In this document: piece after piece, positions 1 through 8,259 of the stretch
Position numbering within the stretch: the stretch's first letter is position 1
Layout of the letters: each line of letters starts with the position of its first letter
From: Anaerobiospirillum sp. NML120448
Lineage (GTDB): Bacteria > Pseudomonadota > Gammaproteobacteria > Enterobacterales > Succinivibrionaceae
Direction: 5' to 3'
Assembly (NCBI RefSeq): GCF_023050945.1
Contig: NZ_JALKIM010000026.1
Coordinates: forward strand, 1-46,801
Length of the DNA stretch: 46,801 bases
Program-made: the position numbers and the translations under genes
The notes under the pieces: model-generated
Told to the model about the DNA's origin: nothing
Databases searched by the model: none
The model's input: only the letters and a program-made list of their open reading frames with translations

Positions 1-169
1 GTTGCTTACCTAAATAATTAGCTCCTATCTGTTGAACTACATTAGGAGCAACCCCAAACTTTAAACCAATTTGATATGAGCTTTGCTCAGTATCCATAAT
101 TGCCTTTGCAATATCAGACTCGGTTATATTCTTATTGATTACCGAGGATACATTGGGCGATTTTTGCAT
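1..169 (-). CDS. Partial small protein, helix-turn-helix-like (C-terminus off window)
   Basis: An open frame runs from an ATG at 169 off the left edge (56 codons visible). A good ribosome binding site (GGAGG) lies about 9 bases before the ATG. The visible protein begins MQKSPNVSSVINKN and continues with a stretch (ESDIAKAIMDTEQSSYQIG, then LKFGVAPNVVQQIG) whose pattern of helix, short turn with glycine and second helix resembles a small DNA-binding helix-turn-helix. This is pattern recognition only; the family is not identified. Its last 26 bases in the window have a near copy at 9275-9299. Transcription runs out of the window, so length and partner genes are unknown. Confidence 0.5.
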   Translation of the reverse strand, partial: MQKSPNVSSVINKNITESDIAKAIMDTEQSSYQIGLKFGVAPNVVQQIGANYLGKQ

Positions 170-477
170 GTTCAATATGCCTCCGCTTACTGTAAAACAT
201 GCATCAATCCTATAAAAGTCAGGGGTTAAATTATAGTACCGCTATACTTTACAATTACTTTTGATTTGAACTTTATTTGTTTTAAAGCATGCATCAGGAC
301 TGCATTTTTTAAAGATTTAAGTAGGCTTGGTGTGCAAAAGACATGTGCTACCACAAACGTGCTCTATAGGTATAGGGACATGTACGTATGTAGTTTGTTT
401 GTGAGCTGTTGTGGCAGCATGGATTAATAGGGGATAAAGGCACAAAGCGTCCTTGTGCCATTTTTGCCTGTTAATGG
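170..477. other. Intergenic region, left edge
   Basis: This stretch holds the upstream region of the partial leftmost gene and the 3' end of the 622-aa gene. A TATAAT-like element for the left gene lies near 222-227 on the minus strand but no matching -35 is obvious. The nonamer CATGCATCA occurs twice (about 199 and 288). Apart from the hairpin at 439-459 nothing else is supported. Confidence 0.4.
433..466 (-). terminator. Hairpin terminator after the 622-aa gene
   Basis: GGCACAA (439-445) pairs with TTGTGCC (453-459) across a 7-base loop. A run ATTTTT follows on the plus side and TTTA on the minus side, so the hairpin could stop transcription from either direction. Its place 12 bases after the minus-strand stop codon makes it the likely terminator of that gene. 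Confidence 0.5.
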
Positions 478-2346
478 CTATTGGTTCTCCTCATCCTTTA
501 GGTAGTCGTACCAGCATTCATTAATCTGGCTATATAAGATCAAGTAAGTTAAGTTAAAGACCTGATGCTCATTAAAATCTAAAGTAACTAAATGTTCTTC
601 TTCAAGATTAGCTGGGTTTTTAGTAGCCTTAGGGTCATTTACTTGTTCAGAGAGCTCTTTTAAAGCATTCTTTTGTTTAATGGAGGCTACTCTAAAAGAA
701 CGGCTATCTCTATCATTGATATTGCCGTAGACTGGGCCAGTTTGGGCATGTCTTGCCTGAGCCTCTAAATAAGCTTGCTCGTAATCATTAGCTAATTTTT
801 CAGCGCTAGTATTGGTCTCTTGAGTACTATTTTCCTCAGTAGCCTGACTATCGGATGCTTCTTTAGCTGTAGCAGCACTTATGTCAGGGGCATTTTCCCC
901 TTGCGGTAAGGCTGTAGCGTTATTGTTCTCTTGTGAGCTTGCCGCTTGAGAGTTATTGTTTTGGTTTGAATCGGCCTCAACGGTGGCTTGTGCTGTGGCA
1001 GTGTCAGCTGCTGTAGCTGTAGCTGTAGTTGTAGCTTCTGCTGGAGCAGAAGCGTTGGCTGGGGCTAAGTTGGTATCAGCTTGAGAAGGCTTCGACTCAG
1101 TAGGGGCGGTGCTCGGTTCTGATTGGGCATCAGCGGTGGCTTGAGCATTATGTTCAGAGCGATCTGGAGCTTGTACCTTCATTAAGAATGATAGGGAATC
1201 ATCGCTATCGGAGCCTGGGGTAATAGGGCCAGAGCTGACATTTTTGACCACAGTTTTCTTTAGGGGCTCACGTAAAGTGCGTTGTTTGGCTCTAATAACA
1301 GGTTGTTGCTCAGGTGATTGAGATTGAGTTTCGGCCTGGGCCTGGGCGGCAGTCTGGGACTGCTCCTTTTTCTCTTGGTATTCAAGTTCGGCGGTAAGGG
1401 CACGGTGAGCGGCCAGGGCTTGAGCTACTAGATCGGCACGCTCTTGGAAGGCCTTAGCCATATTAGCAGCTTTTACGGAAGCACGTGCCTTGGCTAGAAT
1501 AGCCATGGTATCAATTTCGGCTTGCTCACGCTCTTGCTCTGCTTTAGCATCAAATTCTTGGATGGCTAATTCTAATGCCGTAGGTTTGCCAAGCTTTGGG
1601 TGGTTGTCTACTGGAGTATATTGGACAGGATTGTTCATCACGTCAGGAGTAGGGGCCTGATGGAGATCGGCTGTATTGTAGACTACACTTAGAACGTGAG
1701 TTTTTGAGGTCACGATATTAGGATCAAGACCAATGGATTTGGCAAAATTGATTAAAGAGTCAATAAAGTACTCACTTAATTCTTTAGAGGAAAAGAGTGG
1801 TTCGACACACTTTAAGGCGCACAGACCTAAATAAATACAATCTTTTCTTAAGTTATCAATATTGATCATAAAGTCGAGGTTCTTGATTAAATAGCCATAA
1901 TCAAGGGCAAACTCATAGGTTTCACGACCAATGCTGTTGTAAATGAGATCTTTTTCCTCTTGTTTAGTTATAGCTGCAAGCTGATTGGAGCTAATACAAG
2001 CACCTAAATAAACCAAGAGGGTATCAAGTTCATGGGTACGTAATAAGCACAGGCGATCAACATTATTCTCAAAGTAATAAGAGATATTATGATCTTCATG
2101 AAATTTTGCTAGTTGAGGGTGAACCTTATAAAGGCTGTCTTTGATAGCATCATTATCCTTTTGAGCACGCAAAGAAGACTGCTTAGCTCCAAAGTCAGCA
2201 TTAAAGCTTAGAATGCGGCTGAGCAAATCGCCTTGATTTAATAAATATTGAACGTAGTAAGGACTCATCGCCATGACAAAAGGGCCTTTAAACGAAAAAA
2301 CAAACTCAACAGAACAATCTAAGGCTCTAAGATACCTAAAAATCAT
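478..2346 (-). CDS. Unknown 622-aa protein with long Ala/Gln/Thr-rich disordered tail
   Basis: I do not recognise a family. Residues 1 to about 240 look folded and helical (for example YYVQYLLNQGDLLSRILSF). Residues about 245-560 are low complexity, rich in A, Q, E, T and S, with a predicted helical AKARASVKAANMAKAFQERA segment, followed by an ordered C-terminal 40 residues ending in an aromatic-rich helix (LTYLILYSQINECWYDYL). No signal peptide or membrane segment is clear. The true start is uncertain: the first ATG lacks a ribosome binding site, and ATGs at 2274 or 2268 (MAMSPYYVQ) are alternatives. It stands alone, with a terminator downstream. Similar low-complexity proteins occur elsewhere in the window (25492, 29827, 37126), without visible sequence homology. 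Confidence 0.7.
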   Translation of the reverse strand: MIFRYLRALDCSVEFVFSFKGPFVMAMSPYYVQYLLNQGDLLSRILSFNADFGAKQSSLRAQKDNDAIKDSLYKVHPQLAKFHEDHNISYYFENNVDRLCLLRTHELDTLLVYLGACISSNQLAAITKQEEKDLIYNSIGRETYEFALDYGYLIKNLDFMINIDNLRKDCIYLGLCALKCVEPLFSSKELSEYFIDSLINFAKSIGLDPNIVTSKTHVLSVVYNTADLHQAPTPDVMNNPVQYTPVDNHPKLGKPTALELAIQEFDAKAEQEREQAEIDTMAILAKARASVKAANMAKAFQERADLVAQALAAHRALTAELEYQEKKEQSQTAAQAQAETQSQSPEQQPVIRAKQRTLREPLKKTVVKNVSSGPITPGSDSDDSLSFLMKVQAPDRSEHNAQATADAQSEPSTAPTESKPSQADTNLAPANASAPAEATTTATATAADTATAQATVEADSNQNNNSQAASSQENNNATALPQGENAPDISAATAKEASDSQATEENSTQETNTSAEKLANDYEQAYLEAQARHAQTGPVYGNINDRDSRSFRVASIKQKNALKELSEQVNDPKATKNPANLEEEHLVTLDFNEHQVFNLTYLILYSQINECWYDYLKDEENQ

Positions 2347-2446
2347 TAAATTGCATAGTCATCAGACCAAAGGCTAATAATAAACCTATGCAAAATAGTT
2401 GCTCTTTTTTAGCTATCAAAAGCCAAATATCAGCCAAAAAACCGAC

Positions 2447-2521
2447 CTATACTCTCGTAAGAGCATAGACTAAGCCAACCTAGCAATTAAGGTCTAATTA
2501 AGCTCATTCTAGGTTGTTTTA
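2447..2521 (+). terminator. Tandem hairpins ending in a T-run, no gene upstream
   Basis: A first hairpin pairs CTAT-a-CTCT (2447-2455) with AGAG-c-ATAG (2460-2468) over a CGTA loop. A second pairs CAACCTAG (2476-2483) with CTAGGTTG (2509-2516), followed by TTTTATTG. The T-run is on the plus strand, yet no plus-strand gene lies upstream, so a short transcript diverging from the 622-aa gene would be needed for it to act as a terminator. Confidence 0.4.
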
Positions 2522-2860
2522 TTGTGCTTGAAGGTAGGAATATAGGGCTCTTGATAATATTAGCTATCGTGGTTAGTAGTGGTACTTAACTCTTAAGATG
2601 GCAGTAGGCGTTTTAGCATTTTGAGTGGTGGTGTTTATTTGCTGGCGTTGGCTTGACTTGGTTTAGCTTAGCTTGATTTGGCTCTGAGGCTAATAGGCGG
2701 TTTGTATTGGGGTGATGGCGTGCGTGCGTTTTGAGAGAGGTTGGTTAGTTTTTCGTTAGGAGGGATTTTGGCGGTTTTGCGGGAGTTGAGAGTGGGTGGT
2801 ACTGGGGTTTTAAATGTTTTTTGTGAAAAATGAGAGAAATGGGCAAGGAATTAATAGCAT

Positions 2861-2895
2861 TTGCTCTAGGTAGCTTATGCATATAATCTTATAAT
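2861..2895 (+). promoter_or_regulatory. Possible promoter of the phosphoesterase gene
   Basis: TTGCTC (2861-2866) lies 15 bases before TATAAT (2882-2887); a second TATAAT overlaps at 2890-2895. The spacing for the first is short, so only the -10 elements are convincing. Confidence 0.35.
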
Positions 2896-2938
2896 ACTTT
2901 GTCTTTTTTTACTTTTGCCTGAGCAAGGATAGCATGAC

Positions 2939-4291
2939 ATGATAGCTTTGCATATTTCAGCCTTGGTTTTTATGGCTTATGCCTTAGTATCTTTAATACT
3001 GCCACTTAAAATTAAATGGCTCTATAAGGGCTTATTAGCTTTAGTGGTGGTAGCTGCTGGTTTAAAGTATGTAGTGTACTCACAAACTGGTGGTATTTTA
3101 GAGCCAAAGTTAGATAGTTCCTATATTGTGGCTTTTGAGGCTGCTTATAGTGCTTTGATGCTATGCGTAGTCTTGGCTTTATTAAAAGATGTAGCGCTAT
3201 TGTTTATTTGGATAGCTCGTGTTTTAGGTTGGCTTAACCAAGTCAGTATTGCTCATAGCAAAATCTCAACAGTAATTGCCATCGTAGGTATTAGTGCTGG
3301 TGTTTTAGGTACATTAAGTCAGTTTAAAGTGCCTCAGGTTTATGATGAGACTATTTACATCACAGATCTACCAAAGGATTTGCAAGGCTATCAAATTGTT
3401 CAGCTTACTGATTTACATATCGGCCCTATTTTAAAGAAAGAATTTTTACAAGGCGTAGTAGATCGCACTAATAGCCTTGAGGCTGATTTAGTAGTGATTA
3501 CTGGTGATCTGGTAGATGGATCGGTAGCTAAGTTAAAGCAAGAGTTTGCTCCTTTACGTGATTTAAAGGCCCGTCATGGTGTGTTGGCTGTAACTGGCAA
3601 TCATGAGTATTATTCTGGTGCCAACTCTTGGGTAAAAACCTGGGAGGAAATGGGCGTAAAGTTTTTAGATAATGAATCAGTGCTATTACAAAGTGGTAGT
3701 TCATTATTAAAGGTAGTTGGTCTACCAGATCCACGTGGTAAAGCCATGGGTGCTCCTGAACCTGATTTTAATCAGGCCATGAAAAATGTCATTACCTATC
3801 AATATGGTATGTCTACCTCTATTGAATCACCTCATGCCAAGCCTATGATGGAGGAGTTACCTACCGAAGCACTGGAGACTAATGCTCATGGTGTGATTAA
3901 GCAAGGTAAAGAAAAGACAGCAAAAAACAATACAGGTAAAAATAGTTTAGTCAGCTTTAATATTGGGCATAAGAACAATGATAAGGCCTTAAAGAGCTTT
4001 AGAGCAGGACGTGGTAATGCTGTTTTATTGTTAGCTCATCAGCCTGTAGTGGCAGATTATGAGGGCGTGAGTGCAGATTTAATTTTAGCAGGTCATACTC
4101 ACGGCGGTACTATGTTCTTCTTAAAGCCATTAATTGCCCACTTTAATGCAGGATATGTATCAGGACTATATAAGCTCGACAGTAGAACTCACTTATATGT
4201 TAGCAATGGTACTGGCATTTGGTCGGGTTTTTCCTGTCGCATTTTTGTTCCAGCCCAAATCATGCGTTTTACTTTGCAAGCAGCTCCTTAA
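2939..4291 (+). CDS. Membrane-anchored metallophosphoesterase (YkuE/YaeI-like)
   Basis: The calcineurin-like metallophosphoesterase motifs are all present: TDLHIG (157-162), GDLVDG (189-194), GNHEY (220-224), AHQP (366-369) and GHTHGG (385-390). These supply the two-metal ligands Asp, His, Asn and His. Before the catalytic domain lie four hydrophobic stretches (about 4-22, 30-46, 66-95 and 110-125), so the enzyme should face one side of the inner membrane. Proteins of this build include YaeI and YkuE, which act on phosphodiesters or lipid headgroups; the substrate here is unknown. A stretch at about 275-350 between the GNHEY and AHQP motifs is polar, lysine/asparagine-rich and looks like a lineage-specific insertion. 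The start follows an AAGGA-type ribosome binding site; an out-of-frame ATG precedes it by 5 bases. Confidence 0.85.
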   Translation: MIALHISALVFMAYALVSLILPLKIKWLYKGLLALVVVAAGLKYVVYSQTGGILEPKLDSSYIVAFEAAYSALMLCVVLALLKDVALLFIWIARVLGWLNQVSIAHSKISTVIAIVGISAGVLGTLSQFKVPQVYDETIYITDLPKDLQGYQIVQLTDLHIGPILKKEFLQGVVDRTNSLEADLVVITGDLVDGSVAKLKQEFAPLRDLKARHGVLAVTGNHEYYSGANSWVKTWEEMGVKFLDNESVLLQSGSSLLKVVGLPDPRGKAMGAPEPDFNQAMKNVITYQYGMSTSIESPHAKPMMEELPTEALETNAHGVIKQGKEKTAKNNTGKNSLVSFNIGHKNNDKALKSFRAGRGNAVLLLAHQPVVADYEGVSADLILAGHTHGGTMFFLKPLIAHFNAGYVSGLYKLDSRTHLYVSNGTGIWSGFSCRIFVPAQIMRFTLQAAP

Positions 4292-4479
4292 GGTTAGCAA
4301 GCATAGTGATGGGGCTAAATGGCTAAAGAAGGCTTTATTGGGCTTTAGGAGATTAAAGGCGTAGTGGGGTGCGTCCTTTAGCCCTAATGCCCTGTTTGAC
4401 CTTAAGGGCAAAAATATTAAAATAGAGTCATTGGCTTTTAGACTTAAACCTCAATTAGTGTCAACCAGAGAAAAAAATT

Positions 4480-5979
4480 ATGTCATATAAGATTTTATGG
4501 TACTCAATTCCTGCATTACACGACAATTCTAATGGTGCTGCTATTCATAATAAGATTTTGTTGGAGGCATTAGCCGCCCGTGGTATTCAGGTAAAGGTAT
4601 TGAATGCTCTGGTTGGTGATGATGTTAAGGGCTTAGCTGTATTTGATCGCATTAAGTCTCAACTTAAAAAAGACGATAGCGAAAACTACTATCAGTTCCA
4701 TGATAATGGAGTTGAGTATGTAGTTGCTAAAACTCAAGGCCATTTATCTAATGAAGTTACCGCAGCAGATCAATCACGTATTTTCGACCTCTATTTACAA
4801 TTTTTAGAGAAGTTCCAGCCTGATGTCGTTATGGGTTACTCAGGTGATGTTTTCTCTGCTTATTTACGTATGGAAGCTCGTGCTCGTGGTATTCCTGTAG
4901 TTTATGCCTTATGCAATGGTCTACATCGCTCTTATGCTTTTGCCGACTGTGATTTAATCTTTACTCCATCACAAGCCACTTCTAAGTCCTATTTAGAGTC
5001 AGATAACATTGATGTTAAAGCTGTAGGTCAATTCTTAGATGTTAATAAGGTAAAAGATCCTAATCGTGACCCTGCTAATGCTAAGTATGTAACCTTAATT
5101 AATCCTACCCCAGAAAAGGGCTTAGCTATTTTTGCCAAGGTAGCTCAAATCTTTAGTAAAAAGCATCCTGAGCAAAAGTTCTTAGTAGTTAAGAGTGTAG
5201 GTGACTACAATAACATCTTATTAAGATTACATTATGCTGATGGCACTCCATTTGTAGTTAATGGCGTTAACCCAATTCCTAATGTTGATGTAGCTGAGCA
5301 CACTGATGATATCCGTTTGGTTTATAACATTACCAAAGTCTTAATGACTCCATCAGTATGGCATGAGGCCTGGGGCTGTGTAGCTACTGAGGCTAATTAC
5401 AATGATATTCCAGTGCTTTCATCAAAGAGTGGTGGCTTAATTGAGGCCGTACGTGAGGGTGGCATTTTATTAGATGCACCAGAGTGTACTCAAAAGGATT
5501 ACTATTGTGTACCAAGCGATGAAGAAGTTGCTCCATGGGTAGAGGCCTTAGAGCGCTTATTAGTTGAAGATTGGACAGCCCAATGCCGTCAGGCCAGCGA
5601 TGAAAACTCCTTACAAAAGAGTGTTGATCGCCTCATGATTTATTTACAGCCACTTTTAGATCAAGGCAAGGCTAACAAAAAGCCAATTGAAAAGTCCTTA
5701 TACTTCTCTCAAAAGTGTATGGATAATCGCATGGAAGCTTATAAGAAGGCAGGCATTATTGCCGCTGATGGCTCTATTGTTGCCAAACTACAAGCCCAGG
5801 CCTCACAAGAGGCAGCAGCTGATCAAGCTGCTGCGGCTGCTTCTGCTGCTCCTGATGCAACTGGTGAGGGCGCTGCCAAGGCTACAGATACTGCACCTGA
5901 GGCTAAGGCTCCTGCCAAGGCTGCTGCTAAAGCACCTGTTAAGGCCAAGGCTAAGAGCAAGACTAGCAAGCGCAAATAG
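4480..5979 (+). CDS. GT-B fold glycosyltransferase (GT4-like) with Ala/Lys-rich tail
   Basis: The 499-aa protein has the N-terminal pattern of a GT-B glycosyltransferase (SIPALHDNSNGAAIHNKIL, donor/acceptor glycine and asparagine loop) and a C-terminal nucleotide-sugar site. There LMTPSVWHEAWGCVATEA and the following PVLSSKSGGLIEAV give the typical E-x7-E pair of GT4-type enzymes. It should transfer a sugar from an activated donor in the cytoplasm; acceptor and sugar cannot be read from the sequence. Residues about 440-499 form an Ala-, Lys- and Pro-rich tail ending in KSKTSKRK, likely disordered and basic, possibly for membrane or nucleic-acid contact. No other glycan genes adjoin it. A strong terminator follows. 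The ribosome binding site (GAGAAA) is weak. Confidence 0.8.
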   Translation: MSYKILWYSIPALHDNSNGAAIHNKILLEALAARGIQVKVLNALVGDDVKGLAVFDRIKSQLKKDDSENYYQFHDNGVEYVVAKTQGHLSNEVTAADQSRIFDLYLQFLEKFQPDVVMGYSGDVFSAYLRMEARARGIPVVYALCNGLHRSYAFADCDLIFTPSQATSKSYLESDNIDVKAVGQFLDVNKVKDPNRDPANAKYVTLINPTPEKGLAIFAKVAQIFSKKHPEQKFLVVKSVGDYNNILLRLHYADGTPFVVNGVNPIPNVDVAEHTDDIRLVYNITKVLMTPSVWHEAWGCVATEANYNDIPVLSSKSGGLIEAVREGGILLDAPECTQKDYYCVPSDEEVAPWVEALERLLVEDWTAQCRQASDENSLQKSVDRLMIYLQPLLDQGKANKKPIEKSLYFSQKCMDNRMEAYKKAGIIAADGSIVAKLQAQASQEAAADQAAAAASAAPDATGEGAAKATDTAPEAKAPAKAAAKAPVKAKAKSKTSKRK

Positions 5980-6007
5980 CAGATAAGCTTTAAGAATTTA
6001 TTTTTAC

Positions 6008-6045
6008 AGGCCCTTAAGCGAAAGTTTAGGGGCCTTGTTTTTTTT
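6008..6045 (+). terminator. Intrinsic terminator after the glycosyltransferase
   Basis: AGGCCCTTAA (6008-6017) pairs with TTAGGGGCCT (6026-6035) as ten pairs including one G-U on the plus strand, with an 8-base loop, followed by TGTTTTTTTT. The G-U pair and the T-run both favour the plus strand. Confidence 0.9.
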
Positions 6046-6305
6046 CTGGTGCGGCAAAAATGATCTTTTTGGCAACCATGGCAAGGTAATAAGAGGCAAA
6101 AGCTGCCTTATCAGTAAGTAAAGTACTAGGGGGGAGTTTTTTAGAAAATAAGAGCATTTTGGGGCGGCAAAAGGGCATATTTAAGCCATTTGTCTTGCTG
6201 TTGAGAGAACTTAATGGGCTTAAAACATGCGTTGGCATATTGTGTGCAAAACCATAAGTGCAAGTGGGTTTACTCCCTTATTTAGCTCACTTCTAGGAGA
6301 CAACT

Positions 6306-6749
6306 ATGTCAAGCTCTATTGTTAATTCAATGGCTCCTACCGATATCAGGGAAAATTGGTGGGATAAGAGTAATAAGCTTGATAGTTTCGCTAATTCATC
6401 AGTAAATGATATTTTTGGGGCTAATGAAACTAATGGTTCATCCTTTAGTGCTAGCCTTGAGAACATCTTGGCTCGTGCCGACGAAATTTCAGCCAACAAT
6501 GGTTTGAATGTTTCTCGTGCTGCACCAACTACTGTCACTGGAGAAGCGGTAACTTTTGAAGAGCTTATCAACTCTGAAAATGCGCAGATAAGAGAATTTG
6601 CAGTATTAGATCAACAGCCCCTTTCACCAGACTGGGCCGTCTTGAAGAACGCTAATCCCGTTACTCCAAGCAATTTCAAGGCTCTTAATGGTTTATCAGA
6701 TGGCTTAATGCTATCTCAGCGCTTTGCTAATGCTCTATATGCTGTGTAG
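6306..6749 (+). CDS. Small hypothetical protein (147 aa)
   Basis: An AGGAGA ribosome binding site sits 6 bases before the ATG and the frame is open for 147 codons, so this is probably a real gene. The protein is Ser/Asn/Ala-rich, polar and acidic to neutral, with no signal peptide, membrane segment or recognised motif. A WWDKS cluster near residue 18 is the only distinctive spot. It is flanked by the glycosyltransferase terminator upstream and an AT-rich inverted repeat downstream, so it appears to be its own transcription unit. Function unknown. Confidence 0.6.
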   Translation: MSSSIVNSMAPTDIRENWWDKSNKLDSFANSSVNDIFGANETNGSSFSASLENILARADEISANNGLNVSRAAPTTVTGEAVTFEELINSENAQIREFAVLDQQPLSPDWAVLKNANPVTPSNFKALNGLSDGLMLSQRFANALYAV

Positions 6750-6820
6750 CTTGATTAGTAAATAGTTGCAATAAGATAATTTTGATGGATGAGGTCTCGC
6801 TATGACCTTGAATCAGTCTT

Positions 6821-6862
6821 TCAATAAAAATTAAAAAATTGTGCTTACGTAATTTTTATTGA
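6821..6862. repeat. 13-bp perfect AT-rich inverted repeat
   Basis: TCAATAAAAATTA (6821-6833) and TAATTTTTATTGA (6850-6862) are perfect inverted copies around a 16-base spacer. It lies 70 bases after the 147-aa gene and could end its transcript; the stem is weak because it is nearly all A-T. Confidence 0.6.
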
Positions 6863-7046
6863 GATTATCTTAGGGCGCTACATACTAAGATTGGCTATAT
6901 AGTGGCTTATTTCTCTTTACTAGCTTTACTGCTTAAAAGAGTGATCATAGTTAGGTCTTCGTTTTATCTTAATTAAAGGAGTTAGTTGTTGCTTGCTTGT
7001 AGTTAGCGGTAATTAACTAATTTCTTTAATAAGAGTTCAAGACCAG

Positions 7047-7245
7047 TTTTAACAAACAGTGTCTGATACTACTCTTTGACCCTGCATTGAGTGCATCAAG
7101 ATTGGTGTGCTCTGGCATACTAACTGTTTATTAAAACAACTATGTTCGCCACAAAATGCTCTTACTGCGCAAAGCCACGCTTTGCGCAGCAAGAACTCGG
7201 CAGCATTAATAAAGCGCTGCTTTTGTTTTAACAGGCAAAAGCAGC
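7047..7245 (+). ncRNA. Candidate structured RNA: three-way junction plus two hairpins
   Basis: An outer stem pairs 7047-7060 (TTTTAACAAACAGT) with 7123-7136 (13 of 14 pairs). It encloses a hairpin at 7073-7101 (outer TCTTtGA/TCAAGA, inner TGCA/TGCA, loop TTGAG) and a hairpin at 7103-7122 (TGGTGTGC/GCATACTA, loop TCTG). The second hairpin touches the outer stem and needs two G-U pairs that form only in a plus-strand RNA. Two further perfect 10-bp hairpins follow: CTGCGCAAAG/CTTTGCGCAG (7165-7189) and GCTGCTTTTG/CAAAAGCAGC (7216-7245). No protein frame with a ribosome binding site runs through it and no known RNA signature is seen. Whether it is transcribed is unknown. Confidence 0.5.
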
Positions 7246-7475
7246 CCTCTTATCTGTTAGTTGTTTTAAAGACATTTTTGCTAATGAAGTTAAAGATCAT
7301 TGCTAAGCTATTTTGCTAAAGATAGTTTAATAATGATCTCTAGCTCGTTTGCTATTTCTTCTCTCCCTTAATCTTTCCAAATTTGATCATCTCATCAATT
7401 ATTCACCTCTCTTTTAAATTAGCTGTGCTATGCTTAATTTGACCTTTAATTTTTTGTTTTGATGAGGAATTAAGC

Positions 7476-8123
7476 ATGAACTTTAAAGAGCTTATGGAAA
7501 CACGCTATACCACTAAGCATTATGATGCTACTCGTAAGGTGGATGATCAGACTTTAAGAGCCATTTTAGAGGCGGTAAGACTAACTCCAACCTCTGTAAA
7601 CAGCCAGCCATATCATTTTTATGTACTTACAGGTGAGGCTAAGCAAAAGCTACGTGATGGTATTAAGGACTTTAACCAAAAACGCTATGACGCTGCCTCT
7701 CATGCTATTGTCATTTCTTGTAAGACCAAAATTGATGAGGAACACTTAAAGGCTGTATTAGAAGCTGAAATCAAAGATGGTAGATTACCAAATGAAGATT
7801 TAGTGGCAGCACAAGATAAGTCCCGCCATTTCTTCTCTAACTTGCATATTGAAAATGGTGATTTTGAGGCTTGGACTTGTAAGCAAGCCTATATTGCTTT
7901 TGCTACCTTAGTATATGCAGCTCACGATGTGGGGGTTGACTCTACTGCTTTAGAGGGCATTGATTACGATAAGGTCAACGAAATTATGGGCTTTAAGGAC
8001 AAGGGCGAGGCCTGTGCTTTAGTAGTTTCCTTAGGTTACAGAGCTCAGGATGATTCTAATACTTTAGACAAGCGTCCTAAGTCACGCTTAAGCGTAGAGC
8101 AGTTAGTTTCTTTTATTGATTAA
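7476..8123 (+). CDS. nfsB: Oxygen-insensitive NAD(P)H nitroreductase, NfsB type
   Basis: The 215-aa FMN enzyme reduces nitro compounds, quinones and dihydropteridine-like substrates with NAD(P)H in the cytoplasm, working as a dimer. FMN-contact features of the family are visible: RYTTKHYD (10-17), TPTSVNSQPYHF (37-48), the KQAYIAFATLVYAAHDVGVDS helix region with the ALEGID turn, and the C-terminal KRPKSRL, matching the LPKSRL of Escherichia coli NfsB. Length is normal (217 aa in E. coli). A GAGGAA ribosome binding site precedes the ATG at 7 bases. It stands alone and is followed by the yciO promoter. Confidence 0.9.
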   Translation: MNFKELMETRYTTKHYDATRKVDDQTLRAILEAVRLTPTSVNSQPYHFYVLTGEAKQKLRDGIKDFNQKRYDAASHAIVISCKTKIDEEHLKAVLEAEIKDGRLPNEDLVAAQDKSRHFFSNLHIENGDFEAWTCKQAYIAFATLVYAAHDVGVDSTALEGIDYDKVNEIMGFKDKGEACALVVSLGYRAQDDSNTLDKRPKSRLSVEQLVSFID

Positions 8124-8165
8124 TATAGTGACTGAGCGCTCAAGCTCTAGGTAAAGTAAGCATGT

Positions 8166-8188
8166 AGCTATTTTATAGCTGCTATAAT
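8166..8188 (+). promoter_or_regulatory. Extended -10 promoter of yciO with inverted repeat
   Basis: TGCTATAAT (8180-8188) is an extended -10 element. Directly before it AGCTAT (8166-8171) and ATAGCT (8175-8180) form an inverted repeat where a -35 spacer would be, a possible operator. No TTGACA-like -35 is seen, as is usual for extended -10 promoters. Transcription from about 8195 supports a start codon at 8260 rather than the upstream in-frame ATG at 8200. Confidence 0.5.
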
Positions 8189-8259
8189 TAAGGCCGTGTT
8201 TGACCAACAAACATGGCTTTAATTTTTTTTCATTAAATCAAAAAGACAAGGAACTTATT

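Larger units (their letters stand above)
2347..2938. other. Intergenic region between divergent genes
   Basis: The region separates the minus-strand 622-aa gene from the plus-strand phosphoesterase. It contains two plus-strand hairpins at 2447-2468 and 2476-2516, a G/T-rich stretch (about 2560-2820) with no open frame, and a promoter-like element before 2939. No gene is supported. Confidence 0.4.
6750..7475. other. Intergenic region with inverted repeats and folded segment
   Basis: No gene with a credible ribosome binding site lies here. It holds a 13-bp AT-rich inverted repeat (6821-6862) and a folded segment (7047-7245), described separately. The last 100 bases are the upstream region of nfsB, with a weak TATGCT at 7439-7444. 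Confidence 0.5.

Noticed and set aside
7107-7319. 70-codon plus-strand frame upstream of nfsB
   Set aside because: No ribosome binding site or ATG, and it runs through the two perfect hairpins, which explain its sequence better.
8200-8259. Upstream in-frame start for yciO
   Set aside because: Adds 20 residues absent from the family, lacks a ribosome binding site and lies at the predicted transcription start.
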